Source: Sphaerisporangium sp. (GTDB taxonomy: Bacteria > Actinomycetota > Actinomycetes > Streptosporangiales > Streptosporangiaceae). From it: DNA of 34,768 bases. Positions 1-8,511 of the stretch are shown here, piece after piece (within the stretch, counting starts at the first letter, position 1; every line of letters begins with the position of its first letter). The position numbers were made by a program, and so were the translations under genes. Below the pieces are notes generated by a model. The model saw only the letters and a program-made list of their open reading frames with translations, searched no databases and was not told the origin of the DNA. The stretch lies in NCBI GenBank assembly GCA_025964675.1, contig JAOPYI010000235.1, positions 1 through 34,768 on the forward strand. The letters run 5' to 3'.

Positions 1-1
1 G

Positions 2-43
2 GAGGCTGCGGATTGGTACGCGGAGATGTCCCAAGGGCGCTGA
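2..43 (+). CDS. C-terminal tail of an unidentified protein (partial)
   Basis: An open frame enters from the left edge and ends at TGA 41-43, giving the last 13 residues EAADWYAEMSQGR. The mixed acidic and aromatic composition looks like a real protein end, but the piece is too short to assign a family. It lies on the side of the half-tRNA att site that should belong to an integrated element, so it may be the last gene of that element. It could also be a chance open frame. No convincing gene follows between 44 and 252; the short minus-strand frame there is rich in Ser, Arg and Pro, typical of shadow frames in GC-rich DNA. Confidence 0.25.
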   Translation, partial: EAADWYAEMSQGR

Positions 44-252
44 GATCCTTCCTATGCGGGACTGGTGCTCCGCTCCCCAGTTGTTCCAGCGGAAGTGGAG
101 GAACCGCTCGGGAGTGGTAACCAGGGCGGTAACCAAGACGCCTTGATCCGCGCGGACATGGGGGAGACGCGCTGAGATGGCGACCACGTGTCCGACCAGG
201 TCAGTCCTTGGTCGCTTGGACGTCGCGAGCCTGCTGGGACGCTTGAACGACT

Positions 253-298
253 GCTCATAACCCAGAGGTCGCAGGTTCAAATCCTGCCCCCGCTACCA
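253..298 (+). other. Half-tRNA attachment site (3' part of tRNA-fMet, CAT anticodon)
   Basis: The segment reads as the 3' half of an initiator-like tRNA-Met. It has the anticodon loop CTCATAA (254-260), a 3' anticodon-stem strand CCCAG, a perfect T-arm GCAGG/TTCAAAT/CCTGC (271-287), a 3' acceptor strand CCCCGCT (288-294), discriminator A295 and encoded CCA (296-298). The DNA upstream cannot pair: it supplies neither an AGCGGGG or CGCGGGG acceptor strand nor a CTGGG anticodon strand. The gene is therefore cut at the anticodon loop. Integrases of actinomycete integrative elements and phages commonly use such a core, from the anticodon loop to the tRNA 3' end, and leave a half-copy at the distal junction. 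The inferred element lies to the left and the host chromosome resumes after 298. An old decayed tRNA is the alternative. Confidence 0.72.
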
Positions 299-307
299 CG
301 CGGTGTC

Positions 308-352
308 GAGGGCGAGTTCTTGGGAGACCGAGGGCTCGCCCTCCTCTCTTTT
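308..352 (+). terminator. Intrinsic terminator after the tRNA 3' half
   Basis: A perfect 9-bp stem GAGGGCGAG (308-316) / CTCGCCCTC (335-343) with an 18-nt loop is followed by CTCTCTTTT. It sits 10 nt after the tRNA CCA, where a tRNA terminator is expected, which supports the host side of the junction beginning at the tRNA core. It also lies just beyond the stop codon of the convergent rnz gene and could serve it weakly from the other strand. Confidence 0.6.
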
Positions 353-361
353 GTACCCGGC

Positions 362-1285
362 TCACCGCCGGGGTGGTACCGCGATCCGGGTCAGGTCCTC
401 GGCGACCACGAGGTCTCCGGTGAAGTGGCGGCGGGCCTGCGCGCCGAACTCCCTGGGGTCGGGGTAGCGCTGGGAGAAGTGCGTCAGGACGAGCCGGCGT
501 ACTCCGCACTCCTGTGCCACGCGGCCGGCCTCGCCCGCGGTCAGGTGGCCGAAGTCGTGCGCGAGGCGCGCGTCCTCGTCCAGGAACGTCGACTCGATCA
601 CCAGCAGGTCGGCGCCGTCTGCCAGGGTGAACACTCCCTCGCAGAGCCGGGTGTCCATGACGAAGGCGAACCGCTGGCCCCTCCGGGGCTCGCTGACCTG
701 CTCCAGGGTGACCGTGCGGCCGCCCGCCCGGATGGTGCCCTCGCGCTGGAGATCGCCGATGCTCGGGCCGGTCACACCATGCTCGCTGAGCCGCTCCGGC
801 AGCATCCGCCGCCCGTCGGGCTCTACCAGCCGGTACCCGTACGCCTGCACCGGGTGATCGAGCGCGTGCGCCTCGATCCGTCCGAAGCGGCCCTCGGCGA
901 TCACTCCGGGGGCTCGCACCGGCTCCGGTACGAGGGTCGCCGTCTCGTGGAACGAGCTGGCGTGCCGCAGCCGGTCGAAATACTCGGCGCCGGAGGCGGG
1001 GAAGTGGGCGTGCACCGGATGGGGCACCCGGTCGAGGGACATCCGCTGGATCACGCCGGGCAGGCCGAGGCAGTGGTCACCGTGGAAGTGGCTGATCAGG
1101 ATGCGGTTCACGTCTGTGGCGGCGACCCCGGAGAGGATCATCTGCCGCTGGGTGCCCTCGCCGGGGTCGAACAGCAGGCCCTCGCCGTCCCAGCGCAGGA
1201 GGTACCCGTTGTGGTTGCGGTTCCGGGTGGGCGTCTGGCTGCCGGTACCCAGGACGACGATCTCGCGCGGTGACACCTGCGCCAC
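362..1285 (-). CDS. rnz: Ribonuclease Z (tRNA 3'-processing endonuclease)
   Basis: This is a metallo-beta-lactamase-fold tRNase Z that removes 3' trailers from pre-tRNAs lacking an encoded CCA, acting in the cytoplasm. The N-terminus has the family signature LGTGSQTPT, and a zinc motif SHFHGDH lies at about residues 65-71 (H66, H68, D70, H71). Downstream are MDTR, FGHLTA and LTHFSQRY segments carrying further metal ligands. At 307 aa it matches the usual bacterial length of about 300. The start is the GTG at 1285; another in-frame GTG lies at 1276, and neither has a clear Shine-Dalgarno, so the exact start is uncertain. The longer open frame upstream is out of family and rejected. It follows the alpha/beta-hydrolase gene by 29 nt and is probably the last cistron of that minus-strand run. 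Confidence 0.93.
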   Translation of the reverse strand: MAQVSPREIVVLGTGSQTPTRNRNHNGYLLRWDGEGLLFDPGEGTQRQMILSGVAATDVNRILISHFHGDHCLGLPGVIQRMSLDRVPHPVHAHFPASGAEYFDRLRHASSFHETATLVPEPVRAPGVIAEGRFGRIEAHALDHPVQAYGYRLVEPDGRRMLPERLSEHGVTGPSIGDLQREGTIRAGGRTVTLEQVSEPRRGQRFAFVMDTRLCEGVFTLADGADLLVIESTFLDEDARLAHDFGHLTAGEAGRVAQECGVRRLVLTHFSQRYPDPREFGAQARRHFTGDLVVAEDLTRIAVPPRR

Positions 1286-1314
1286 GATAGGGCAACCGCG
1301 GGGGAAGGGCCCGG

Positions 1315-2202
1315 CTACAGGTGCTCCGTGAGGAAGCGAGTGGTCTCGGTGACGGCCTGGGTGACGTACGGCTCGGTGTCGTACAGGTCGATGTGGAGCT
1401 TGGCGTCGAGCCAGACGAGCTTCTTGGGCCCGTCCATGCGCTTGTAGGCCTCCTCCGCGCCCTCCGGGGAGCAGAACCTGTCGACGAGGCCGTGCACGAT
1501 CAGGCCGGGCTTGGGCGACAGGAAGTCGGCGCCCATCATGTTGTCCACGGTGATCAGCTCCCGGATGGAGGACCTGGTGACCTCGTTGACCCAAGAGGGC
1601 GACGCGGACCGCTCGGTGCCGTAGTACGCGAAGGGCTCCTCCCCGACCATCGCGGCCTCGCCGGACAGGGCCACCGCCGGGACGTACCGCACCTCGTCCC
1701 CCTGGTCCTGCCGTTCGAGCACCTCGGTGAAGGAGGCCAGCGCCTGCTGGTAGCCCTGCTCGGTCATGCCGGACCGCATGGCGTACGGATTGTTGTACGC
1801 GCCCGCGATCCCCACGAAGGCCTTCACCCTCGGATCGAAGGCCGCGAAGCGCAGGGCGTACCCGCCTCCCAGGCAGATGCCGACGACGCCGATCCGCTCG
1901 CCGTCCACCGCGGGCAGGCGGCGCAGGTAGGACACGGCGGCCCGCAGGTCGCCCAGCTTGCCCTGCGGGTCCTCGTGCCAGCGGGGCACGCCGCCCGACT
2001 CCCCGAAGCCGCGGTGGTCGAACGCCAGCGTGACATACCCCGCCTCGGCCAGCCGGGTGGCGTACAGGCCGGTCACCTGCTCCTTGACGCCCGTGAACGG
2101 GCCGGTGAGCACCAGCGCCGGACGGGCGCCCTCGCCGTCTGGCACCCTGAGGTCGCCGACGAGCGTGATGCCGTCCGCGGTGAACTCGACTCGATCACCC
2201 AT
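1315..2202 (-). CDS. Alpha/beta hydrolase with Cys nucleophile (dienelactone-hydrolase-like)
   Basis: This is a 295-aa cytosolic alpha/beta hydrolase. The nucleophile elbow is GICLGGG with C110 in place of Ser, as in dienelactone hydrolases. Candidate acid and base are D241 (HGLVDRF) and H270 (AKLHIDLYD). The oxyanion-side motif [11 protein letters not shown] (61-71) resembles the YcjY and S15-like branch. The substrate cannot be read from sequence; ester, thioester or amide cleavage are possible. An ATG at 2202 is used here. An in-frame TTG at 2214 sits 9 nt after a GGAGG, whereas the ATG is about 19-20 nt from it, so the TTG may be the true start. The gene begins 29 nt after the S9 peptidase gene and is probably co-transcribed with it. 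Confidence 0.85.
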   Translation of the reverse strand: MGDRVEFTADGITLVGDLRVPDGEGARPALVLTGPFTGVKEQVTGLYATRLAEAGYVTLAFDHRGFGESGGVPRWHEDPQGKLGDLRAAVSYLRRLPAVDGERIGVVGICLGGGYALRFAAFDPRVKAFVGIAGAYNNPYAMRSGMTEQGYQQALASFTEVLERQDQGDEVRYVPAVALSGEAAMVGEEPFAYYGTERSASPSWVNEVTRSSIRELITVDNMMGADFLSPKPGLIVHGLVDRFCSPEGAEEAYKRMDGPKKLVWLDAKLHIDLYDTEPYVTQAVTETTRFLTEHL

Positions 2203-2231
2203 CGCGCAACGCAACCGAACGCACCTCCGGC

Positions 2232-4085
2232 CTATTCCTCGAACCACCGCCCCAGCCAATCCACGACGGTCTCCACGAATATGATCTTGTTGGCGGTCCT
2301 GACGGTCTCGTGCCCCTCGTCGTCGAAGAGCAGGTAACGGCAAGGAATGCCGCGCGCGGTGGCGGCCGACACGACCTGTTCCGCCTCGTGGACGGGCACG
2401 TTGGTGTCCTGCGCCCCGTGGACGACGAGCAGCGGGGCGGTCAGCCGGTCGAAGGAGTGGATGGGCGACAGCGCGCGTAGCAGGTCGCGGTCGGCCACCG
2501 GGTCGCCGTACTCCGACACCGCGGCCGCCGCGATCCACGGCTCGGTGAGGGCGTAGAACGTCGCGAAGTCAGCCATCCCACACACGTCCACCCCTGCGCG
2601 GAACAGCTCCGGGTAGGTCACGAGGGCGGCGAGGGTGAGATAGCCGCCGTACGAGCGGCCCATGCAGGCGACCTTGCCCGGGTCCGCGACCCCGAGCCGT
2701 ACGACCTCCTCGACGCAGTCGGCCACGTCGTCGATGGCGTGGAAGCGCAGCGCGTGGTTGTCGGCGTCGAGGAAGGCGCGCCCGAAGCCCGAGGATCCCC
2801 GGACGTTCGGGGCCAGGACGCTGATGCCGGCGGCGAGGAGCCGCTGGAAGAGGGGGTTGTAAGTCGGCCGCTCCTGGCTCTCCGGGCCACCGTGCAGATA
2901 GATCACGCACGGCGTACGCGACGGACCGGCGCGGTACAGCCAGCCGGTCAGCTCCAGGCCGTCCCTCGCGGGGAAGCGGATCAGCTCGGCGTCGATCCTG
3001 TCCGGGAGAGGGTCGTCGCCGGCCACCCGGCGGTAGTCGCCGGTCGCGAGGTCGCACAGCATGACGTACGAGGGCGTGTCCGGCGCCTCACCGGCCATGA
3101 CGGCCGTGGTGCCGTCCAGGGACAGCCGCACGGAGCTGATCACGTCGGCGGGCGGCGGCGGGAGCGGCCGGAGGACGCCCTCGACCAGGTCGGCCACCTC
3201 CAGCTCCGAGCGGCCGGCGACGTTCCAGACCAGCAGGGCCACCGTGCCGTCCAGGCTCACGGCGAACCGGTCGAGCTCGGCGTCGGGTCGCTCGGCGACG
3301 ACCTGGGGGACGCCGCCCACCGGCATCGCGATCAGGGCGCTGCGGTCGCGGCCGGCGTTGGAGCGGATGTAGGCCACCTCGCCGTCGGGGGACAGCGCGC
3401 CGAGGTCGGTCGTGGGCGGCAGCAGCGGCCGCTCCTCACCGAAGGGCAGGTCGGCGACCGACATCTCCCGCTTGCCCCGGGGCCCGTGGCGCAGCAGCAC
3501 CCGGGTGTGGTCGCGGCTCACCGCGCTGGGCCACATCAGCGGGCCGACCGCGATGGTGTCGCGGTGGCCGAGGCCCGCGTCGATGAGGACGGCCTCCGTC
3601 GATCCCGACGGGGCCAGCTCGGCGACGAGCAGCGTCGACCCCTGCCCGGTCCAGCGTACGAACACGGCCGAGCCCCGGGCGGGTACGTCGGTCGGCCCGG
3701 CGAGCAGCCGGCGGTCGGTGCCGTCGGGACGGACGGCCCACACCTGCGTGTGCTCTCCCCCGCCGGGCGAGACCATGACGGCCAGCCACTCGCCGTCGGG
3801 CGACCAGAGGACGTTGCCGACCGGCTCGGGGCCGGTGTCGACCACCCATGCTCGCGGCGGGCGTGCCGGGGGCACGGGAGGGCCGCCCTCCAGCATCGCC
3901 TCCGGCCCTCCTTCCGCGTGCCCTGGGAGGGGCTGGATCCAGGCACGTGGTGAGCCGTCGCGGTCGCTGACGAACGCGACGGCCTTCTTGTCGGGCGATA
4001 GTGCGGGGAACCGGCAGGTCCACGAGACGTCGACGGTCAGACTCCTTGTGCTTGCAGCCACAACTCCAGGAGTCCAAGTTGCCAC
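2232..4085 (-). CDS. Prolyl oligopeptidase family (S9) serine peptidase
   Basis: The protein is a 617-aa S9-type peptidase or acylaminoacyl peptidase. Residues about 20-340 form blade-like repeats typical of the gating beta-propeller (for example LSPDKKAVAFVSDRDG, WSPDGEWLAV and LSLDGTTAVM). The C-terminal alpha/beta hydrolase domain has the nucleophile motif GRSYGGY (S478), acid D560 in HGAQDTNVP and base H592 in DEGHETV, counting from the chosen start. No signal peptide is visible, so it should act in the cytoplasm on short peptides or blocked amino acids. The GTG at 4085 gives a 49-nt overlap with the end of the amidotransferase gene. A slightly later start is possible, since the propeller begins near SWTCRFPALSPD. 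Its location suggests turnover or maturation of the peptide made by the two upstream enzymes; that is inference. Confidence 0.9.
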   Translation of the reverse strand: MATWTPGVVAASTRSLTVDVSWTCRFPALSPDKKAVAFVSDRDGSPRAWIQPLPGHAEGGPEAMLEGGPPVPPARPPRAWVVDTGPEPVGNVLWSPDGEWLAVMVSPGGGEHTQVWAVRPDGTDRRLLAGPTDVPARGSAVFVRWTGQGSTLLVAELAPSGSTEAVLIDAGLGHRDTIAVGPLMWPSAVSRDHTRVLLRHGPRGKREMSVADLPFGEERPLLPPTTDLGALSPDGEVAYIRSNAGRDRSALIAMPVGGVPQVVAERPDAELDRFAVSLDGTVALLVWNVAGRSELEVADLVEGVLRPLPPPPADVISSVRLSLDGTTAVMAGEAPDTPSYVMLCDLATGDYRRVAGDDPLPDRIDAELIRFPARDGLELTGWLYRAGPSRTPCVIYLHGGPESQERPTYNPLFQRLLAAGISVLAPNVRGSSGFGRAFLDADNHALRFHAIDDVADCVEEVVRLGVADPGKVACMGRSYGGYLTLAALVTYPELFRAGVDVCGMADFATFYALTEPWIAAAAVSEYGDPVADRDLLRALSPIHSFDRLTAPLLVVHGAQDTNVPVHEAEQVVSAATARGIPCRYLLFDDEGHETVRTANKIIFVETVVDWLGRWFEE

Positions 4086-5821
4086 AATGCGTTGGCTCCT
4101 AGGGTGGTTCTGTAGTAGTCCGGGGCGGCGAGCAGCTTCTCCACCATGGCGGGGCGGAAGAGGCCGCGCGAGCGCGCGGTCGGGCCGGTGAGGGTGTCGC
4201 GGACCATTTCGAGGAACGGCCCATGGATGTGGCGGATCGCCGGGACCGGGAAGTAGCCCTTCGGCCGGTCGATGACCTCGTCAGGTACCAGCCCTCGGGC
4301 GGCGTCCTTGAGCACTCCCTTGCCGCCTGAGGCGAGCTTCAGGTCGGGCGGGCACATAGCGGCCAGCTCTACCAGGTCGTGGTCGAGGAACGGCGTGCGC
4401 GCCTCCAGCCCGAAGGCCATGGTCATGTTGTCGACGCGCTTGACCGGGTCGTCGACGAGCATGACGTTGGTGTCCAGGCGCAGCACGGCGTCGAGCCCGG
4501 TGTCCGCGCCCGTCATGGCGAGGTGCTCGCGGACGAACGCCCCGCTGACGTCGTCCCCGATCAGGTAGTCGTCCCCGAGGATCCCGGCCAGGTCCTCGTG
4601 CCGGCGGTCGAAGAAGACCTTGGCGTACGCGTCGGCGGCGTCCGCGCGCGGCACGCTCGCAAGGGGCGGGTACCAGTCGTAGCCCGCGAGGACCTCGTCG
4701 GCGCCCTGGCCGGACTGGACGACCTTGACATGGCGGGACACCTCCTCAGACAGCAGGTGGAAGGCGACGCAGTCATGGCTCACCATGGGCTCGCTCATCG
4801 CGGAGATCGCGTTGCGCAGGGAGGGCAGGAGCCGCAGGTCGTCGACCATGATGCGGTGATGGTCGGTGCCGAAGCGCTCCGCGATCATGTCGGAGTAGGA
4901 GAACTCGTCCCCCGACTCACCGCCGGCCGCGTGGAACCCGACGCTGAACGTCGCGAGGCCCCTCTGCCCCTCCTCCGCCAGCAAGGCGACGATCAGGCTG
5001 GAGTCCAACCCGCCGGACAGCAGCACTCCCACGGGTACGTCCGCGACGGTGCGCCGCCGTACGGCCACCCGCAGGGCCGCGAGGACCGCGTCCCGCCACT
5101 CGCCGGCGTCCATCGGGCCCGCGCCCGGCTCCGGGCGAGTGAAGGGCGGGTTCCAGTAGTGGTCGTCGTGGGCCGTGCCGTCGGGCTCGATCGTGCGGAC
5201 CGTGGCGGGCGGCAGCTTCTCCACGCCGGTCAGGATCGTCCGGGGCGAGGGCACCACAGAGTGGAAGGTCATGTAGTGGTGGAGTGCGACGCGGTCGATG
5301 TCGGTGCGCACTCCCCCGCCGGCCAGCAGCCCGGGCAGCGTTGAGGCGAACCGCAGCCGGGAGGCGTCGCGGGTGACGTACAACGGCTTGATGCCGAGCC
5401 GGTCGCGGCCGAGCACGAGCCGCCCGGTGTCCCGCTCCGCGACGGCGAACGCGAACATCCCCTTGAAGCGGTCGACGCACCGGGGACCCCAGTGACGGTA
5501 CGCCTTGAGCAGCACCTCGGTGTCGGAGGTCGAGAAGAACCGGTACCCCTCCGACAGCAGCACCTCGCGCAGCTCCCGGTAGTTGTAGAGGCAGCCGTTG
5601 AACACCCCGGCCAGACCGGCCTCGGCGTCGACCATGGGCTGCGCCCCCCGGTCGGTCAGATCGATGATCTTCAGCCGCCGGTGCCCGAGGGCGACCGGGC
5701 CGAGCGACCACAGGCCCGTGCCGTCGGGACCGCGCGCGGCCATGGCCGCCGTCATGCGCTCGACGGCGGTCACGTCGGCCGAGCGGCCGTCGAAGCGGAT
5801 CTCACCGCTGAGGCCGCACAT
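4037..5821 (-). CDS. Asparagine-synthase-like glutamine amidotransferase (NAGGN amidotransferase type)
   Basis: This 594-aa class II glutamine amidotransferase has a free N-terminal Cys (MCGLSGE, C2) that hydrolyses glutamine, then an asparagine-synthase domain with the ATP pyrophosphatase loop SGGLDS at 269-274 and the SGQGADEVLAGY motif. It would amidate a carboxylate in an ATP-dependent reaction. Length and layout resemble the N-acetylglutaminylglutamine amidotransferase branch better than standard AsnB, but this is judged by eye. Its ATG at 5821 shares one base with the TGA of the upstream ligase gene (TGATG), so the two are translationally coupled and probably act in one pathway: the ligase makes an amide or peptide and this enzyme amidates its carboxylate. 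Plain asparagine synthetase is a weaker alternative. Confidence 0.88.
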   Translation of the reverse strand: MCGLSGEIRFDGRSADVTAVERMTAAMAARGPDGTGLWSLGPVALGHRRLKIIDLTDRGAQPMVDAEAGLAGVFNGCLYNYRELREVLLSEGYRFFSTSDTEVLLKAYRHWGPRCVDRFKGMFAFAVAERDTGRLVLGRDRLGIKPLYVTRDASRLRFASTLPGLLAGGGVRTDIDRVALHHYMTFHSVVPSPRTILTGVEKLPPATVRTIEPDGTAHDDHYWNPPFTRPEPGAGPMDAGEWRDAVLAALRVAVRRRTVADVPVGVLLSGGLDSSLIVALLAEEGQRGLATFSVGFHAAGGESGDEFSYSDMIAERFGTDHHRIMVDDLRLLPSLRNAISAMSEPMVSHDCVAFHLLSEEVSRHVKVVQSGQGADEVLAGYDWYPPLASVPRADAADAYAKVFFDRRHEDLAGILGDDYLIGDDVSGAFVREHLAMTGADTGLDAVLRLDTNVMLVDDPVKRVDNMTMAFGLEARTPFLDHDLVELAAMCPPDLKLASGGKGVLKDAARGLVPDEVIDRPKGYFPVPAIRHIHGPFLEMVRDTLTGPTARSRGLFRPAMVEKLLAAPDYYRTTLGANALWQLGLLELWLQAQGV

Positions 5822-8376
5822 CAGACGACCTCCTTCATCAGCCAGGTGTCCTTGGCTCCCCCGCCCTGCGAGGAATTGACGATCATGCTGTCGGGCGGGG
5901 CCACGCGGGTCAGCGCCGCCTGCGGGATGACGGTCTGCTTGCCCAGCAGGACGAACGCGCGCAGGTCGATCACGTGGGGGCGCATCCGCTCGCCCTCGAA
6001 CGTCGGGTGCGTGGACAGGGCCACGGTCTCCTGGGCCACCCATCGCTCGGGCGCGGCCAGGATCTCCCCCCGGACGGCCTTCAGCTCCTCGGCCGAGGCG
6101 TCCTGGCCGATGATCACCCCCCGACCTCCGAAGCCGTCTACCGGCTTGACCACCAGCTCGTTCAGGCGGTCGAGCACGTGCTCACGGTCGTCGGGGTCGC
6201 GGCAGAGGTAGGTCGTGACGTTGGCAAGCAGGGGACGTTCTCCCAGGTAGTAGTCAATGAGACGCGGCACGTAACGGTACAGGCTCTTGTCGTCGGCGAC
6301 GCCGTTGCCCGGCGCGTTGGCCAGGGTGAGGGAGCCCCGCTCGACCGCGTCGAGGAGTGCGGCCCCGATGGGGCTCGCCAGCAGGTCGTCCTCGTCGATC
6401 CTGCGGTAGAGCACGTCCACCCGCTGCCCGGCGGCGTACACCACGCCGTCCCGGACCTCGAGGTCGTCGGGCCCGGCGATGACCACGTCCATCTCCTCGG
6501 CCAGCGTCCGGTGCTCGTAGTAGGCCGGGTCACCCGGTCCCGAGCTGACCACGCCGAGGGTGGGGTCGTCCAAAGGCGACGCCGCCAGCAGGGCCTCGCG
6601 CAGCAGGGCCATGGTGCCCTCGGGATCGAGAACCGCCGAACGGTCGAGCTCGGGCAGCACGTGGGCGGCCATGCGGCGGTTGCCCACGGCGTACCCGATG
6701 CCGGACGGCACCCGGAGGTTGTCCTCCAGGACGACCCACCGCCCGGCGCCGTCACGGGCCACGTCCAGCCCGGCGACCGTGCAACGGACGGACCCGCTGT
6801 GGACCCGCCAGCCCGCGGGCCGGTAGCCGGGGGCCTCGTCGACCACCCAGGCCGGGAGCACGCGGTCCTTGATCGCCTCGCGCCTGCCGTACACGTCGCG
6901 CAGGAACGCCTCCAGGGCGCGGACGCGCTGGGGCATGCCTTCCTGGATCTTCGCCCAGTCGTCGGCCGCGACCAGCCTCGGCACGAGGTCCACGGGCATC
7001 TGCCGGCGGCCGTCCTTCTCGTCCTGTTCCGCCTCGCCCTCCAGCCCTTCCGCTCCCTTGACGTGGAAGGTCATACCGTTCCCGTTCATGTAGCGGTCGC
7101 GGACGACCTCACGCTCCCTCAGCTCCACGGGGCCGAGCCGGTCGAGCACCTTGAAGACCGGCTGGTACGGCTCTCGCACGGTGCCCTCGATCACGGCCTC
7201 GTCCTGCACCGCGTCATATCCCTTGAGCAGGCTGGTCTCCAGCCCCGGGTTCGGGCCGCCGTGCGTCGCCTGCCAGAGGTCCGACCGGGTCTCGGCCACG
7301 AGCAGGTCCACGATGTCGGCGAACGTCCCGCCGCGCTCGAGCACCCGCCGCTGGCGCGCCGCCGAGCTGCCCGTGCGCAGCGCGTCCTCGGCCAGCGTCG
7401 TGACCAGGTCCCAGTCGCCCGTCGCGTCCAGCTGGGGACGCAGGCCGGCGAGCATCCGCCTGATCACGTCGGCCGCCGGCATCGCGGTGCCCTCGACCGG
7501 GTCGACAAGCGTGCCTTCGAGTCCCGACCGCGCGGAGCGCCAGGTCGCGGCCCGGACGATCTCCATGCGGATCTGCTGCCTCGGTCCATCCTCCTCGATG
7601 GCGTGCAGCTCACGCAGGACGATCGCGCGGAAGATGCCCGCGAGCAGGACGACCTTCCCGACGTTCGGGCAGGCGTCGCACATCCGAAGCTCGACCGTGG
7701 ACACGTGCGCCGAGGGGCGGACGTCGAAGTAGATCATGCCCGGGTCGCTGATCACTCCGGACCGTACGAGGTCGGTCACCATCTGGTCGTACTCCGCGGC
7801 GGAGGCGAAGCGGCGGACCGGGCCCGTGGTGGGCCAGCGCTGCCAGACCAGGGTGCGGTAGCTGGCGTACCCGCTGTCGGCCCCGAGCCAGTACGGCGAG
7901 CTGGCGCTGAGCGCCAGCAGTGGCGGCAGCCAGGGGGAGACTCGGTGGGCCACCTCGACGGCGAGATCGCGGTTGGCGACGTCCACGTGCACCTGGGCTC
8001 CGCAGATCAGCTGCTCGCGGGTGAGGAGCTGATAGTCCTCCAGCATCTGCTTGTAGCGGGCGTTCGGCGAGATCTCCAGGGCCGCCGGGTCCACCAGGGG
8101 AACGGCCCCCGCGGCCACGATCCCGAGCCCGAGGCCGTCCGCGGCCTCGATCACCGTGCGGCGCAGCGCCGTCAGATCGTGCCCGAGATCCTCCAGCCGC
8201 ACGTAGGGACGGCTGTTCGCCTCGACGACCGACCGCTGCAGTTCCTGGGTGAAGCGCTCGTCCGGCAACCGCTGGAGGAGGTGGCCGGCACGTGGTACGA
8301 GGTGGCGAGTCTCCAGGTCAACGACGTGGAACTCCTCCTCGACGCCTACGGCGACCGACTCCGCGAGACCCGTCAT
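5821..8376 (-). CDS. Carboxylate-amine ligase (GCS2) fused to circularly permuted type 2 ATP-grasp
   Basis: This 851-aa two-domain protein is predicted to form amide bonds. Residues about 7-370 are a glutamate-cysteine ligase 2 (YbdK-like) domain, opening with VGVEEEFHVVD and carrying CGAQVHVDV and FDVRPSAHVSTVELRMCD. Residues about 387-851 are a circularly permuted ATP-grasp domain with MPVDLVPRLV, EDNLRVPSGIGYAVGNR and the ATP-binding loop VVKPVDGFGGRGVIIG. GCS2 enzymes join the gamma-carboxyl of glutamate to an amine, and ATP-grasp enzymes activate a carboxylate as acyl phosphate; the substrates here are unknown. The ATG at 8376 has AAGGA 7 nt upstream and is preferred over an ATG 15 nt earlier. 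It overlaps the amidotransferase gene by one base. About 135 bp upstream are free for a promoter, but I see no convincing -35/-10 pair. Confidence 0.9.
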   Translation of the reverse strand: MTGLAESVAVGVEEEFHVVDLETRHLVPRAGHLLQRLPDERFTQELQRSVVEANSRPYVRLEDLGHDLTALRRTVIEAADGLGLGIVAAGAVPLVDPAALEISPNARYKQMLEDYQLLTREQLICGAQVHVDVANRDLAVEVAHRVSPWLPPLLALSASSPYWLGADSGYASYRTLVWQRWPTTGPVRRFASAAEYDQMVTDLVRSGVISDPGMIYFDVRPSAHVSTVELRMCDACPNVGKVVLLAGIFRAIVLRELHAIEEDGPRQQIRMEIVRAATWRSARSGLEGTLVDPVEGTAMPAADVIRRMLAGLRPQLDATGDWDLVTTLAEDALRTGSSAARQRRVLERGGTFADIVDLLVAETRSDLWQATHGGPNPGLETSLLKGYDAVQDEAVIEGTVREPYQPVFKVLDRLGPVELREREVVRDRYMNGNGMTFHVKGAEGLEGEAEQDEKDGRRQMPVDLVPRLVAADDWAKIQEGMPQRVRALEAFLRDVYGRREAIKDRVLPAWVVDEAPGYRPAGWRVHSGSVRCTVAGLDVARDGAGRWVVLEDNLRVPSGIGYAVGNRRMAAHVLPELDRSAVLDPEGTMALLREALLAASPLDDPTLGVVSSGPGDPAYYEHRTLAEEMDVVIAGPDDLEVRDGVVYAAGQRVDVLYRRIDEDDLLASPIGAALLDAVERGSLTLANAPGNGVADDKSLYRYVPRLIDYYLGERPLLANVTTYLCRDPDDREHVLDRLNELVVKPVDGFGGRGVIIGQDASAEELKAVRGEILAAPERWVAQETVALSTHPTFEGERMRPHVIDLRAFVLLGKQTVIPQAALTRVAPPDSMIVNSSQGGGAKDTWLMKEVV

Positions 8377-8511
8377 CCCACCATCCTTCATACGCCCGGA
8401 CAACCAGGAGTGTTTGATGGTGGTCTGCCCAGAAAGCACCTAAATGCACGTCACGGCAGGATTCTTCGGACTGTGATTTCTTCCATCATGCGCAGACGCC
8501 GCTCCCCCACG

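Noticed and set aside
222-298. A complete tRNA gene
   Set aside because: The 5' half does not form an acceptor stem, D-arm or anticodon 5' strand; only the 3' half is a tRNA.
188-1273. Long plus-strand frame across rnz (361 aa)
   Set aside because: It is the complement of rnz, with Gly/Val/Arg-biased composition and no recognisable motif; GC-rich third positions keep such shadow frames open.
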